A stretch of DNA of 64,000 nt from Gemmatimonas sp. (GCA_013822425.1 PNKL01000008.1:1-64000); one strand, 5' to 3'; numbered from the stretch's first letter, positions 50,187 to 59,807 are shown. A program made the numbers and translations. Notes: generated from the sequence alone by a model not told the origin.

Positions 50187-52781
50187 TCACCGGCGCGACG
50201 CGCGCGGTGCCTGCCACGGCTTTGGTGGGATCGTCACGAGCTTCGCCACGCGCCGTTCGGGGAAATGACCCTTTGCCCAGTAGTCGGTGAGGGCCGGCAC
50301 CAGCTCGTCGACGAGCGGGCCGCCCCGTTCGGTCAGCCAGAGCGCGCGGGCGGCGACGCGCTCCCCGACCTCGCGCGACAGCGGCGCCCAGCCGTTCCGT
50401 GGCAAAAGGGAGCGGAATGCATCCTGCCCCGCCTCCACGCGCTCGATCTGATCCTGCTCCGGATCGTCCCCGCGATCCAGGAGCGCTAGGTGCGCGCCAA
50501 GGCGCACCAGATGCATCGGGCTGAGTCCCGACGCCCGCTCCTCACGCAGCGCCGCGCTGGCGTCCCGCTGCATCTCGGACAGTGCGGGATCCGCAAACAC
50601 ATGCGATGCGAAGACAGCCTGTGCTCGCTCCGCATGCGCCCGCAGGCCTTCGCCATCGACGGCCTGCACCTGAAGTGTCCGCGCCGCTCCGTGCGGCGCG
50701 GCACGCGGCACCGGAGCGGCTGGGATACCGAAGTCGGCAGCGAAGCGAATCACTCGCTTGGCTGTTTCGCGATCGAGGGTTCCGCTGGCCTCCAACGTCT
50801 GCAACGTTTCCGCGAAACTGCCCGCGAGGCGCGTCGCCTTCGGACCCGCCTCGAGCATCGCCGCTTCGAGGATCTCGGTCAGCCGACGTCCCGGACCCAA
50901 TGCCCCCAAGTCGTGATTCCACCGGGCCTCTTCGCACACCACCGCCGTCGGTGCCTCGAAGCTGGGCACCGGCGCCTGAGGCGGCAGGGCATGAATCCTA
51001 CGGAGCGCTTCGAACGCACCTGACGCGTTGAAGATCGCCTGCATTTCGTCGCGTCGGTTGACCATCGCCAGTCCCAACGTTTCTCGCACCACCGAGAACG
51101 ACTCCGAGTGGTTCGGCTCGATCAGGTGCGCCACCTCATGGGCCAGGACGGAGCACACCGCATCTGCCATGGCCTCACGACTTCGCGCCGCGCGCCAGGC
51201 ATCCGATGTCGGGTTGAAGAGAATAGCCGCGCGATGGCCGTCGGCGGGCAACCCGGGCACGGACAGGCCGGTGCGGCACTGGGCATGCGTCTCATGGTCG
51301 AAGAGGAGACCGAAGAGCACGCGTTTCTCGCCGAGCGGCGCCAACGGCTTCGCATGCTGCGCCTCATCCGCCATGATTCCCGCCACGTGCCGAACGGCCG
51401 TCACCAACGGCTCGAACTGCTCCACCTGGGACGGATCTTCCACGTCGACTTCAGCCGGCAGCCAGACGGGCCGCCGGAAGGAGGCACGGTGCACTACCAG
51501 CCCAGCGCCGCCGCCGAACCCGGCGCGCACCACATCCGAGCGCATCCGCTTCGCTGCGTCCCGCTCCGACACCACGACCTCTGGCGTCGCGGCGGACTCG
51601 GCGCGCGCCAGCAGCTGCCGCACCAGGTCCGCCTCGGTGGCCAGCGTCGTGACGATTGGCGCTACCGCCGCGCGCCGTTCCTCCGTGCTCGGCGTGCGCT
51701 CCACCGCGTCTCCCGCACGCTTCTCGGTCTCCGCCGGCGGCGGCTCAACACGGGCGTCCTCGTCGAGCAACTCCGGAAACTCGTCCGTGGGCAGATAGTA
51801 CCGCGCGTGCCACTCCTGTTCTGCCTCAAACCCGATGCGCTCCGTCCGCAGCCGCAGGAGCACCATGGAGATGTCTCGCTCCAGCGCGCTGTTCGTGAGA
51901 CCCATCCGATCAAACGTGAACGGATAGTGCACGTCACCGGGACGCACGGTGGGAAACAACCGCACGATATACGCCACGCCACATCCGCCCGGCGCATGGC
52001 GCTCAAACTGGCTCATCCCGCAATCGCCGACGTCCGGGTCGCCCAATTGCACGACGGCGACCTCCTGACCTTTCTGCGCCGGCACCATGTAGTGCTCCAC
52101 GCGCACGCCCGGGTAGGATTCACGAAACATCGGACCGCGACGTCGATCGGTCTCCTCCAACGCCCATTTTGTCTCGACCGGCTGCCCGTCGAGCGTCATC
52201 GTCACCCCGGCCGGGAACTGCGACGACGCGAGCACGCGATCCATCATCCGAGGCAACTGGTACTGACTCACCTGTCGCTCGTTCCACCCGTTGCACGTCG
52301 CGTTGCTGAAGCACACTTCCGTGCCGGTTCCGAAGGCCTCGGCCTCCGCCTCCGGCATTGCGATCGGCGCCCGCTCGCCCACCCACGCCCGCTCGAACCG
52401 CACGCCAGGGTGTCCGCTGGCGCGGCTGCGGATGATCACGTTCTCGCTGCCCATCAGCATCGACAGCGACCCTGCGCCGAATCCGCCCAACCCCTCCGCT
52501 TTCCCGCTGGCGAAGAGGTTGAGGATCAGCGAATGAATCTCGTCCGCCGTCATACCGGGTCCGTGGTCGCGTACCACCACATCGCGACCAGCGGTCGAGA
52601 TCTCGATCGGTCGTGTGACACCCGCGAGACGGTGCGCATCCGTCGCATTCTGGATTGCTTCGCGAAAGCCGAGGGTCAGCTGCTCCAGTGGCGTGCCGCG
52701 CGTAAGAGCGGCCGCGAGCACTTTCACGCCCCGCGGGTCAATCGTGAGCTCGCCAATGCGTTCGGTCGCTGGCGCCGTCAT
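50187..52781 (-). CDS. GHKL ATPase with C-terminal zincin motif (864 aa)
   Basis: N-terminal HSP90/MutL/histidine-kinase-type ATPase: N box FREAIQNATDAH (E41, N45), G1 VVVRDHGPGMT (D72), G2 GGFGAGSLSMLMG (about 99-111) and a transducer-like region to about 320. A charged linker follows (about 335-420). A second conserved part contains VLAHEVAHLIEPNHSESF: H548, E549, H552, H558, an HExxHxxxxxH zinc-protease pattern with metzincin-like spacing. Large GHKL proteins of the rIIA-like type occur in phages and plasmids; the combination with a HExxH site suggests an ATP-gated protease. Coupled to the upstream gene by ATGA. Confidence 0.75.
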   Translation of the reverse strand: MTAPATERIGELTIDPRGVKVLAAALTRGTPLEQLTLGFREAIQNATDAHRLAGVTRPIEISTAGRDVVVRDHGPGMTADEIHSLILNLFASGKAEGLGGFGAGSLSMLMGSENVIIRSRASGHPGVRFERAWVGERAPIAMPEAEAEAFGTGTEVCFSNATCNGWNERQVSQYQLPRMMDRVLASSQFPAGVTMTLDGQPVETKWALEETDRRRGPMFRESYPGVRVEHYMVPAQKGQEVAVVQLGDPDVGDCGMSQFERHAPGGCGVAYIVRLFPTVRPGDVHYPFTFDRMGLTNSALERDISMVLLRLRTERIGFEAEQEWHARYYLPTDEFPELLDEDARVEPPPAETEKRAGDAVERTPSTEERRAAVAPIVTTLATEADLVRQLLARAESAATPEVVVSERDAAKRMRSDVVRAGFGGGAGLVVHRASFRRPVWLPAEVDVEDPSQVEQFEPLVTAVRHVAGIMADEAQHAKPLAPLGEKRVLFGLLFDHETHAQCRTGLSVPGLPADGHRAAILFNPTSDAWRAARSREAMADAVCSVLAHEVAHLIEPNHSESFSVVRETLGLAMVNRRDEMQAIFNASGAFEALRRIHALPPQAPVPSFEAPTAVVCEEARWNHDLGALGPGRRLTEILEAAMLEAGPKATRLAGSFAETLQTLEASGTLDRETAKRVIRFAADFGIPAAPVPRAAPHGAARTLQVQAVDGEGLRAHAERAQAVFASHVFADPALSEMQRDASAALREERASGLSPMHLVRLGAHLALLDRGDDPEQDQIERVEAGQDAFRSLLPRNGWAPLSREVGERVAARALWLTERGGPLVDELVPALTDYWAKGHFPERRVAKLVTIPPKPWQAPRASRR

Positions 52782-53146
52782 GCGGCACTTACGGTTCCGG
52801 CCTGACCGAGGTCGAGCCGCACCAGACCAAAGGCGGCCGCCACGCGGACGCGCTCCTGATCGGTGGGCGCCAAGTCCGCCGGCAGCCAGCCATGCCAGAC
52901 CCCAGTCGGTGTGTCATACGTAATCGCGAAGGCATCCGCGATTTGCGCCCGCCGCTGGAGCGTCGGGGCCACGACCTCGAACACCCGACGCGCCACCACG
53001 TCGGGCGACGTCCCGAGTTCGAGCTGCTGGAGTCGCACGCCGTTCAGATAGAACTGCCCGAGCCCGAGTTCCATGGGCACGAAGGCACGGCGCAGCAGCC
53101 GGCGCCCGATCTGGGCGGAGCGAACCCCGAGGACGGCGACCGTCAT
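52778..53146 (-). CDS. hypothetical protein coupled to the GHKL ATPase (122 aa)
   Basis: ATG 53146 (MTVAVLGVRSAQIGRRLLRR); the 28 upstream in-frame codons lack a start context. Small soluble protein: FYLNGVRLQQLELGTSPDVV, IADAFAITYDTPTGVWHGWL, AAAFGLVRLDLGQAGTVSAA. Its stop overlaps the GHKL start (ATGA), so the two are probably made together and may form a complex. First gene of the minus-strand run down to about 45.8 kb. Family unknown. Confidence 0.6.
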   Translation of the reverse strand: MTVAVLGVRSAQIGRRLLRRAFVPMELGLGQFYLNGVRLQQLELGTSPDVVARRVFEVVAPTLQRRAQIADAFAITYDTPTGVWHGWLPADLAPTDQERVRVAAAFGLVRLDLGQAGTVSAA

Positions 53147-53277
53147 GCACGCACCCGCAACGCGGCGATCATGGTCCCGAGAATACGGTGCTGGCAGGCT
53201 CGCTGGCGCATCCGACTGCGAGCGCGTCATCGGCCTACACTGTGACGTAGATCCTCTCGCCCTCGCCCCAGACCCCC

Positions 53278-54015
53278 ATGGACTTTCAGGTCCTCGATCT
53301 CAACACCCCGCTACGGACGCCCACCGGCGAAGCCGTGCCCGCGTCGGCCCTGCAAATCCACACGATGACGACCGCCTTGCTACCGCTTCCGGATCGTCAT
53401 CTGTCCCGGATGATCACGACGACCACGGCGACGCTGTTCCAGGCCAGTGCGACGGACGACCAGCCGGCCAGCACGGCCGCCGTGCTCACGCTGCAGCGCG
53501 TGCCCTTTGTCGCGGTTCCGGACTCCGCAGCGTGGGAGGAGTTGCTCGCGACCGCGTCACCGGGCTTCTCGCCCTCGATTCACGCGCTGATCCAGACCAT
53601 CCTCGGGGAGAACCGCGGGGCGTCCATGCCCGAGCTGGTCGACGGACTCCCGCTGGCCCCCGGTGACCTGTTCGTCATCCGGCAGCTCAGCGTGCTGCCG
53701 CCGTGGCGGAATCAAGGGCTCGGCCCGAAGTTTCTCGCGATGGTGCTACGCGCCCTCACCAGCGGCGGTCGTGATGTCGTGGTGGTCTGTACGCACGACC
53801 CGCACGGCATGGAGCGCGCCCCACAGATCGCGCGGATGTTCCGCTACCTCGGGTTTCTGGAAGGCGAGGAACGCGTGCGCAACGAGGGAGCAGACGCCGC
53901 AGACCATCCGATGTTCCTCCGTCTCGGTATCGATCCGCTCAGCGTACGCGGACTGGGCCAGTTCGGCCTCGACGACCAGAACGAAGGCGTGCGCCATCTG
54001 GAACTGGTGAGCTAG
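53278..54015 (+). CDS. GNAT-family acetyltransferase
   Basis: 245 aa. GNAT motif A is visible: DLFVIRQLSVLPPWRNQGLG, followed by PKFLAMVLRAL (Q/RxxGxG/A acetyl-CoA loop), then VVVVCTHDPHGMERAP and YLGFLEGEERV (motif B). An N-terminal 95 residues give the usual strands. Substrate unknown. Its TAG shares the CTAG palindrome with the stop of the convergent gene at 54012. Confidence 0.8.
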   Translation: MDFQVLDLNTPLRTPTGEAVPASALQIHTMTTALLPLPDRHLSRMITTTTATLFQASATDDQPASTAAVLTLQRVPFVAVPDSAAWEELLATASPGFSPSIHALIQTILGENRGASMPELVDGLPLAPGDLFVIRQLSVLPPWRNQGLGPKFLAMVLRALTSGGRDVVVVCTHDPHGMERAPQIARMFRYLGFLEGEERVRNEGADAADHPMFLRLGIDPLSVRGLGQFGLDDQNEGVRHLELVS

Positions 54016-54314
54016 CGGGTCACCGCCTCGGCGCCGAGCGCGAAGCACGAGTTGCGCGCCGGCACGTACGCAAGGCCAGAGGCGGTGACTGCCCAGTAGG
54101 CGACGGTCTCGAAATCAACGAGAGCTGCCACGTGGCCATACGCCTGGCGGTAGCCGTCGACGTCAAAGCGCAGAATCCCGGCCCGAAGATACGAACGACC
54201 CGTCGACGTTGGCAGGTACGCGCAGGGGGTTCCCGTCGCGCGGTCGATGACGATCCCGCCATCCGTTCCGGTGACGATTGCACCACCGGGTGCTGCGACT
54301 GGGGCCGCCGGCAC
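54012..54314 (-). CDS. hypothetical protein (100 aa)
   Basis: GTG 54314 overlaps the TAG of the cytosine methyltransferase (TAGTG), which supports this start. Beta-rich with repeated short strands (GGIVIDRATGTPCAYLPTST, GRSYLRAGILRFDVDGYRQA, YWAVTASGLAYVPA). Two cysteines. No family recognised; probably co-expressed with the methyltransferase. Confidence 0.6.
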   Translation of the reverse strand: MPAAPVAAPGGAIVTGTDGGIVIDRATGTPCAYLPTSTGRSYLRAGILRFDVDGYRQAYGHVAALVDFETVAYWAVTASGLAYVPARNSCFALGAEAVTR

Positions 54315-55915
54315 TAGACGGCCTCCGCGAGTACCGGTGCGAACCGGAGATTCGCCGCGATCACGGCGGCCTCAACGTGCGGACAGACTGAGTTGCCGCA
54401 CATCCGGATCTGCGCCTTCTGCGAAAGCCGCTTCACTCGGCGCACACCGCGGCGGTTCGTGCACTCGACCGTCACGTCTTCCACGCGGTAGGAATCCGGG
54501 AAGCCCTGCGCGCGATAGAGCTCGCGCGGCCCCAGCATCCGCATGCCGATGTCCACGATGACGTACGACTCCCCGTTGATCCGCACAACGCCCGGCTCAC
54601 GCGCCGTCGACGCGAACAAGTCACCCGGACGCGCCCCAGACTCGAAATATCGCAGCAGAAGGGTGCGGACTTCAGCGTGATGGAGACCACCGGCCGAGAT
54701 CGTGTGAAGCGGCGTCTCGACGGGTTGCCCGTCCCGGCACGTCCCGCGCAACTTCACACAGAACGCGGCCACGAGCGCGTGATGGTCCGCCGTCGTGATC
54801 GTCCCCATCGGCGCGGTCATCGCACTCGCTTGCACTTCGCTCGGATGGCGTGCGGAGTAGTGCTTCGCGAGGAACGCCATCACCAGCGCATGCTTCGCGC
54901 CGCCAGCGACGACGGTTCCGAGTGGCTTCTGCAGATCAAGCGCGCGCGGTGCCTGGCCCTCGCGCTCACCGTAGCCTGTCTGGACCAAGGTCGGGGCGCC
55001 GACGACGCGGTCGCCCACCGAGGTCGTTGTCTGCACGATGTACGGTTTCGGCGCCTCGAGAATGTACCGCCAGATGCCGCGCGCAATGCGGCGCTGCGTC
55101 TTCTCGGCCAACGGCTTCCGACGCTGGAAAATGGACGGGCAGGGAATGGTCCAATCGATGCACTCGGCCGTCGTGCCGTATGGCCGTGCGCGTCCCTTGC
55201 CGTGCGTCGGCACCGGCCAGCGAATCTCTTCGCCGTCACACCGCGCGATCAGGAAGAACCGCGTGCGCGTCGTCTTCGCACCAAAGTCACAGCCGCGCAG
55301 AGTCCGCCACTCCACCTCGTACCCGAGGTTGCGCAGGCGCGTGACGAATGCGCGGAAGTTGCGGCCAGCGCGCGCGGGATCCGGCTTACCGTTCGGGAGA
55401 AGCGGTGATGCCTGCACGAACTCAGGAACGTTCTCCATCGTGATGATGCGAGGTCTCACCGCGACCGCCCAGCGCACGCAAACCCACGCGAGGCTCCGGA
55501 TCTTCTTGTTCCGCGGCTTGCCGCCCTTTGCGCGGCTGTAATGCCGGCAATCGGGGCTCGCGTGAAGCAATCCCACCCTGCCGACAGACATTTGCGACGC
55601 GGCGGACGGTGTTGCGCAGCCTCGCGACGCCTTCTGCGCCACCCGTCGCGTCTGCTCGATCTCTGCGCAGACCTTGTACGGCGACACGTTCCAGATGTTC
55701 TCACGATAGTGCCGCGTGGATGGGTGATTCGCCTCATGCATCGCGAGGGCCTCCCGGTCGTGATTGATCGCGATATCCGGGTGGCGGCCCGTCGCCCAGA
55801 AGATACCGAGCGACGCGCCCCCGCCCCCTGCGAAGCAATCGACGATCAGCTCGTCCGGCCGGATCCCGAGCAGCGGCGCCGCGAGCCGCGTCCGCACGGC
55901 GGGAGTGTACATCAC
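54314..55915 (-). CDS. C5-cytosine DNA methyltransferase
   Basis: 533 aa. SAM motif I LIVDCFAGGGGASLGIF; motif IV LLHASPDCRHYSRAKGGKP, with PDC in place of the usual PPC but keeping the catalytic Cys; motif VI TMENVPEF; motif VIII RTRFFLIAR; motif IX/X RELYRAQGFPDSY and RMCGNSVCPHVEAAVIAANL. A large target-recognition region (about 230-430) lies between VIII and IX. PDC-type enzymes of this length are common in phages and plasmids, where they act as orphan methyltransferases. No cognate endonuclease beside it. ATGA-coupled to the upstream zinc-ribbon gene. Confidence 0.9.
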   Translation of the reverse strand: MMYTPAVRTRLAAPLLGIRPDELIVDCFAGGGGASLGIFWATGRHPDIAINHDREALAMHEANHPSTRHYRENIWNVSPYKVCAEIEQTRRVAQKASRGCATPSAASQMSVGRVGLLHASPDCRHYSRAKGGKPRNKKIRSLAWVCVRWAVAVRPRIITMENVPEFVQASPLLPNGKPDPARAGRNFRAFVTRLRNLGYEVEWRTLRGCDFGAKTTRTRFFLIARCDGEEIRWPVPTHGKGRARPYGTTAECIDWTIPCPSIFQRRKPLAEKTQRRIARGIWRYILEAPKPYIVQTTTSVGDRVVGAPTLVQTGYGEREGQAPRALDLQKPLGTVVAGGAKHALVMAFLAKHYSARHPSEVQASAMTAPMGTITTADHHALVAAFCVKLRGTCRDGQPVETPLHTISAGGLHHAEVRTLLLRYFESGARPGDLFASTAREPGVVRINGESYVIVDIGMRMLGPRELYRAQGFPDSYRVEDVTVECTNRRGVRRVKRLSQKAQIRMCGNSVCPHVEAAVIAANLRFAPVLAEAV

Positions 55916-56178
55916 TGCGACTCCCGCGCGGAGTACTCGCCACGGACCACCGCGTCTAGCAAGGGGCCCAGAACCGTCCAGAGGTAATCCGCGTCCACCG
56001 TCGTCATGAGCTTGCGCGCCTGGCGCGGCGTGATGTCACCGGATTCAATGCGAACGTCCAGCAGTGCCTGGAGTACGCACGGAGCCTTCCCAGGAAACCG
56101 ATGTGCCCTCAGGCAATTGCTGCATCTCACGCGCTTCCCGTTGGCATGCTGCGGCGACGATGACTTCGGACTCGACAT
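55912..56178 (-). CDS. small zinc-knuckle protein upstream of the cytosine methyltransferase (88 aa)
   Basis: ATG 56178 (MSSPKSSSPQHANGKRVRC). Contains CSNCLRAHRFPGKAPCVLQA with three or four candidate zinc ligands, then a helical region (ITPRQARKLMTTVDADYLWT). ATGA overlap with the methyltransferase implies co-translation. Possibly a DNA-binding or regulatory subunit; function unknown. Confidence 0.6.
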   Translation of the reverse strand: MSSPKSSSPQHANGKRVRCSNCLRAHRFPGKAPCVLQALLDVRIESGDITPRQARKLMTTVDADYLWTVLGPLLDAVVRGEYSARESQ

Positions 56179-56198
56179 ACGTGTAGCCTCGGTGCGGG

Positions 56199-56816
56199 TT
56201 ATGCAGCGAGAGTGCTTGGCGCACGCCGCGCACCAGCAGTCGGTCGGCCAATGGTTGCACGCGGGGCGAGCGACAGGCGCTCCAGCGTTACGCGGTACGG
56301 GACCACCAGCTCGTCACGAAACCGTTGGGCGAACTGCGCACCGGTGTACCTCGCCCGGAACGCAGGAATCCCCAGGCCGAGCTGCTCCCGCAGATGGCGC
56401 ACCAGATGCTGCCCGGAAGAGAAGCGAAGCTGCATCGCCACGCCGCACCCGCTTCGGGCGGGATTCTCGAGCGCCACTGCCACGCGGATCAGTCGGGCCC
56501 AGGCGATGTATCGCTTGGCCGACGGCAACTTGGCACGGAAGAACCGCGAGTTCAGTGTGGACGGGTGCACCCCAAGCGCGCGCGCCATCGCGCGCGCACT
56601 GACGGGCGCGTCCGGTGCGAAGAGCAGTTCGAAGAACCGCTTCACCGTCGGCGACGCAGCCACGAGGTCCTCGAGCTCGATGCGTGCACGCGTGGAAGTC
56701 AAAAGGTCGGGTGGGACGCGCGACGGAAGGGGCTGCAACGGGCGCGCGGGACGGGGACAGACGATGGACACGGGACGCTCCGGTCGTGAGATGCCAGAGG
56801 GATACGGCCCATTCAC
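56199..56816 (-). CDS. AraC-type helix-turn-helix protein
   Basis: 205 aa, GTG start at 56816 (possibly later). The two AraC-type HTH motifs are visible: APVSARAMARALGVHPSTLN, SRFFRAKLPSAKRYIAWARL, then IRVAVALENPARSGCGVAMQ, LRFSSGQHLVRHLREQLGLG and IPAFRARYTG. There is no ligand-binding domain beyond the first 50 disordered residues. A transcription factor with 20-bp spacing to the methyltransferase operon, so it may regulate it. Confidence 0.75.
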   Translation of the reverse strand: MNGPYPSGISRPERPVSIVCPRPARPLQPLPSRVPPDLLTSTRARIELEDLVAASPTVKRFFELLFAPDAPVSARAMARALGVHPSTLNSRFFRAKLPSAKRYIAWARLIRVAVALENPARSGCGVAMQLRFSSGQHLVRHLREQLGLGIPAFRARYTGAQFAQRFRDELVVPYRVTLERLSLAPRATIGRPTAGARRAPSTLAA

Positions 56817-56834
56817 CGCGCACCGGCACCGACG

Positions 56835-57059
56835 CTATGGCTGGCGCGACGTCGCGATGCAGTCCCGCAGGGTGGCGACACCGGAACGCGGCAAGCTCCA
56901 AACCACGCACCCGACCGCGTAGATCTCGGCATCTTCACGCGAGTTGCCGCCCTCGAACTCCAGAATGGCGGCTCGCTCCTCAAACCAGGCACGCGTGCCA
57001 TCACCCCATTCGGGTGGCAGCGTGAGTTGACCGTCGGCCGCGCGATCAATCGTGAGCAT
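56835..57059 (-). CDS. small hypothetical protein (74 aa)
   Basis: ATG 57059 (MLTIDRAADGQLTLPPEWGD). Compact, acidic, with FEERAAILEFEGGNSREDAE and IYAVGCVVWSLPRSG. The frame is open further upstream but without a good start. 19 bp upstream of the AraC-type gene. Function unknown. Confidence 0.5.
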   Translation of the reverse strand: MLTIDRAADGQLTLPPEWGDGTRAWFEERAAILEFEGGNSREDAEIYAVGCVVWSLPRSGVATLRDCIATSRQP

Positions 57060-57376
57060 TCCATGGTCCTGCCGTTGTGCCCCGCTGCACACGCGGCTCT
57101 CACTCGGTGAGAAGGGGAGATGCTCAGAGCATATCGAGCCGGCACGCCGACGACGCAGTACAGTGGGCCACCCACCTCGTGGCCGCGCGGCGCTCCCACC
57201 GCCCAGCAGCCCCGCCATGCGACGCGGCAACTGTCGTCCTGCACCTCCCTTCGCTAGTTTCGGCCTAGGCCCACACGGGGCCAGCGACCGCACGGCGCCT
57301 ATCTCCGGCGCGTCTCGCTCTGCAGGCCGTTCCCCGGCACGATGGACACCGATCCACACGCTCGTGAGGAGTTCGC
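57060..57376. other. intergenic region upstream of the amino-methyltransferase
   Basis: 317 bp between divergent genes, presumably with both promoters. No convincing ORF, hairpin or repeat is visible apart from the AGGAG ribosome-binding site at 57367-57371. Confidence 0.4.
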
Positions 57377-59008
57377 TTGCGACATAAGCCGCTGCCCAAC
57401 CGTCTGTTCTACGGCGACAACCTCCACGTCCTGCGCCGACACGTGGCGGACGAGTCAGTAGACCTGATCTATCTCGACCCGCCGTTCAACTCCAACGCCA
57501 ACTACAACGTCCTGTTCGCAGCCAAAGACGGGCACCAGGCCGCTGCGCAGATACAGGCGTTCGAGGACACCTGGCGGTGGGACGAATCGGCTGCGCGCCA
57601 ATTCGACGAGACCGTGAAAGAGGGAGGGAAAGTCGCAGACGTCCTGCTGGCGTTCGAACGGTTCCTGGGCACGAACGACATGCTGGCGTACCTCGTGATG
57701 ATGGCACCTCGCCTCGTCGAGCTCCGGCGGGTCCTCAAGCCAACCGGATCGCTGTACCTGCATTGTGACCCCACTGCCAGTCACTACCTGAAGTTGCTGC
57801 TCGACGCGGTATTTGGTCCGGAGCAGTTCCGGAGCGAGATCATCTGGAAGCGCACCGTCTCGCACAACAATGTGCGAAACCGCTTCGGCGACGAAACGGA
57901 CACTATCCTCTCGTATGGCAAGGGACCGCAGCCGACCTTCAATCTTCAGTACCGGCCATACTCGGCGGAGTACATCAAATCGCACTACTCCCAGGTGGAT
58001 GCGGACGGTCGGCGGTTTACGACGAGAGACCTTCGGAACCCCGGGGTACGGCCGAACCTCCGCTACGACTACAAAGGTTACAAGCCGCATCCGAACGGCT
58101 GGGCGTTCACGCTGGAGAAGATGAAGGAGTACGACGCGAAGGGACTGCTCTACTTTCCGCCGGACAAGGAAGGGCGGATCCGCCTCAAGCGGTATCTCGA
58201 CGAGATGCCCGGAACGCCGCTTGGGACCGTCTGGGACGACATTCTCCCCCTGAACTCACAGGCCCAGGAGCGCCTCGGCTATCCGACCCAGAAGCCGGAG
58301 GCGTTACTAGAGCGCATCATCGCCGCGAGTAGCAACCCGGGGGACGTGGTGTTGGACCCGTTCTGCGGATGCGGCACTGCCATCACGGCCGCGCAGAAGC
58401 TCGGGCGTCACTGGATCGGCATCGACATCACGCACCTCGCGATCGGCCTCATCAAGCTCCGATTTCGCGACACGTTCCGCGATGACGCCCAGTTCGAGGT
58501 GCTTGGCGAACCGACAACCGCTGAGGATGCCGCCGAGCTGGCGGCCACCGACAAGTATCAGTTTCAGTGGTGGGCGCTAGGTCTCGTCGGGGCACGACCC
58601 GCAGACCACAAGAAAGGAGCTGACAAGGGCGTTGATGGGCGTCTCTACTTCCGTGACGGCACGGGAGAGATGCAGCTGGCGGTGATCTCCGTGAAGGGCG
58701 GTCACCTGAAGGCAACGGACGTCCGTGACCTCCGCGGGGTAGTCGAAAGGGACAAGGCCGCCTTGGGCGCCCTCCTCAGCTTCGAAACTCCCACTAGGGC
58801 CATGCGCACCGAAGCCGCGGCGGCTGGCTTCTACACCTCCCCCTGGGGCAAACATCCGCGACTGCAGCTCCTCACCGTCGCCCAATTGTTGGACGGTGCA
58901 CGTATCGACATGCCTCAGACAGCGGGGGTGAATCAAACGGTAAAGGCGGCACCGCGGCATAGGAAGCAAGACGCCGAGGCGAGGGACCTCTTTGGAAGCA
59001 CCGAGTGA
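57377..59008 (+). CDS. beta-class DNA amino-methyltransferase with C-terminal nuclease-like domain
   Basis: 543 aa. TTG start at 57377, 5 nt after AGGAG. Catalytic motif [17 protein letters not shown] comes before SAM motif [21 protein letters not shown], the beta-class order of N6A or N4C enzymes such as type III Mod. Target-recognition region between about 150 and 270. After about residue 385 a separate domain contains [14 protein letters not shown]...[11 protein letters not shown], the D...xVK pattern of a PD-(D/E)xK nuclease with Q/S in place of the middle acid partner. Thus it may be a one-gene restriction-modification or nuclease-linked methyltransferase. No separate Res subunit is seen. 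Confidence 0.88.
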   Translation: MRHKPLPNRLFYGDNLHVLRRHVADESVDLIYLDPPFNSNANYNVLFAAKDGHQAAAQIQAFEDTWRWDESAARQFDETVKEGGKVADVLLAFERFLGTNDMLAYLVMMAPRLVELRRVLKPTGSLYLHCDPTASHYLKLLLDAVFGPEQFRSEIIWKRTVSHNNVRNRFGDETDTILSYGKGPQPTFNLQYRPYSAEYIKSHYSQVDADGRRFTTRDLRNPGVRPNLRYDYKGYKPHPNGWAFTLEKMKEYDAKGLLYFPPDKEGRIRLKRYLDEMPGTPLGTVWDDILPLNSQAQERLGYPTQKPEALLERIIAASSNPGDVVLDPFCGCGTAITAAQKLGRHWIGIDITHLAIGLIKLRFRDTFRDDAQFEVLGEPTTAEDAAELAATDKYQFQWWALGLVGARPADHKKGADKGVDGRLYFRDGTGEMQLAVISVKGGHLKATDVRDLRGVVERDKAALGALLSFETPTRAMRTEAAAAGFYTSPWGKHPRLQLLTVAQLLDGARIDMPQTAGVNQTVKAAPRHRKQDAEARDLFGSTE

Positions 59009-59222
59009 CGCCTGTCAGAACGATGCCTGAGCCACAAACCTAAGACGCCAGGTGGGCACTCGCGGACCACTCTTGGGCAAAGCACGAGGTGCTCCAGTCG
59101 TATCTCAGGGGCGCGGCTCCCGCGAGCCAGAGTGAAGGTTCGCGAACAATGAGGACCGGCACGACGCGCCGCAACGAGGTCACTGCCTTGAGGGAACGAT
59201 CCACGATGCACCGACCGCCACG

Positions 59223-59799
59223 TCAACGTCTCGCAACCGAGCCCAATCGCTGCTGCAACGCAGCCCGCGCTGCCGCCAGCACCTCAGCGTCGCGCAGGTC
59301 AAACGTCGGCACCCCGGCGGCCCGTGCAAGCCGGAATCCGTGTCCGGTATCCCCACCGTTCGGCGTGCTCCCGAGCATCCCCAAGGCGAGATCCACCGGC
59401 CGGCCTTCCTCCGGAAAGATGATTCTCGCGTTCCGAATCATCAGCTGCTGGATGTACGCGCCCACGGCGCGATTTCGCAGGGTGTGCCACCCGCGACGGG
59501 CTTCGAACTCTGCCAGTACGGGCGGGTCCGTGTACGGCGGGAGTCCCACCTCGCGGAGCCGTTCGCCGAACGTCCACTCGGCCACGGCCAGCGCTTCGCA
59601 CCAGACCGGGTACGGCGGTCCCTCCAGCTGGATGCCCGTCCGTAAGCGTTGCCGAGCCACCGTCGACAAGGACGCCGCCGGAGCGCAACGCCCCGTTATG
59701 CGACAGCACCCAGGCGCCGGTCGCGGCGAGCAACTGACTCTCCGCCACCGAGATGTGCCGCGAACCGATGCCCGCAACGACGGCCTTCGGACCAGGCAA
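59223..59799 (-). pseudogene. SLOG/DprA-like Rossmann protein, frameshifted
   Basis: The frame from ATG 59799 (KAVVAGIGSRHISVAESQLL, then LSHNGALRSGG) is the first half of a SLOG fold (GSR...LRSGG nucleotide loop). The second half continues in another frame down to 59223: WTFGERLREV, RRGWHTLRNRAVGAYIQQLM, DTGHGFRLARAAGVPTFDL. The switch lies near 59655-59690, so one or two bases were lost or gained. SLOG proteins bind nucleotide second messengers or NAD-like ligands in defence systems or DNA in DprA. In this form it is probably inactive unless a programmed shift occurs. Confidence 0.7.
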
Positions 59800-59807
59800 C
59801 CAAAAGT

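Noticed and set aside
51108-52805. 565-aa plus-strand ORF
   Set aside because: Antisense of the GHKL ATPase; no motif.
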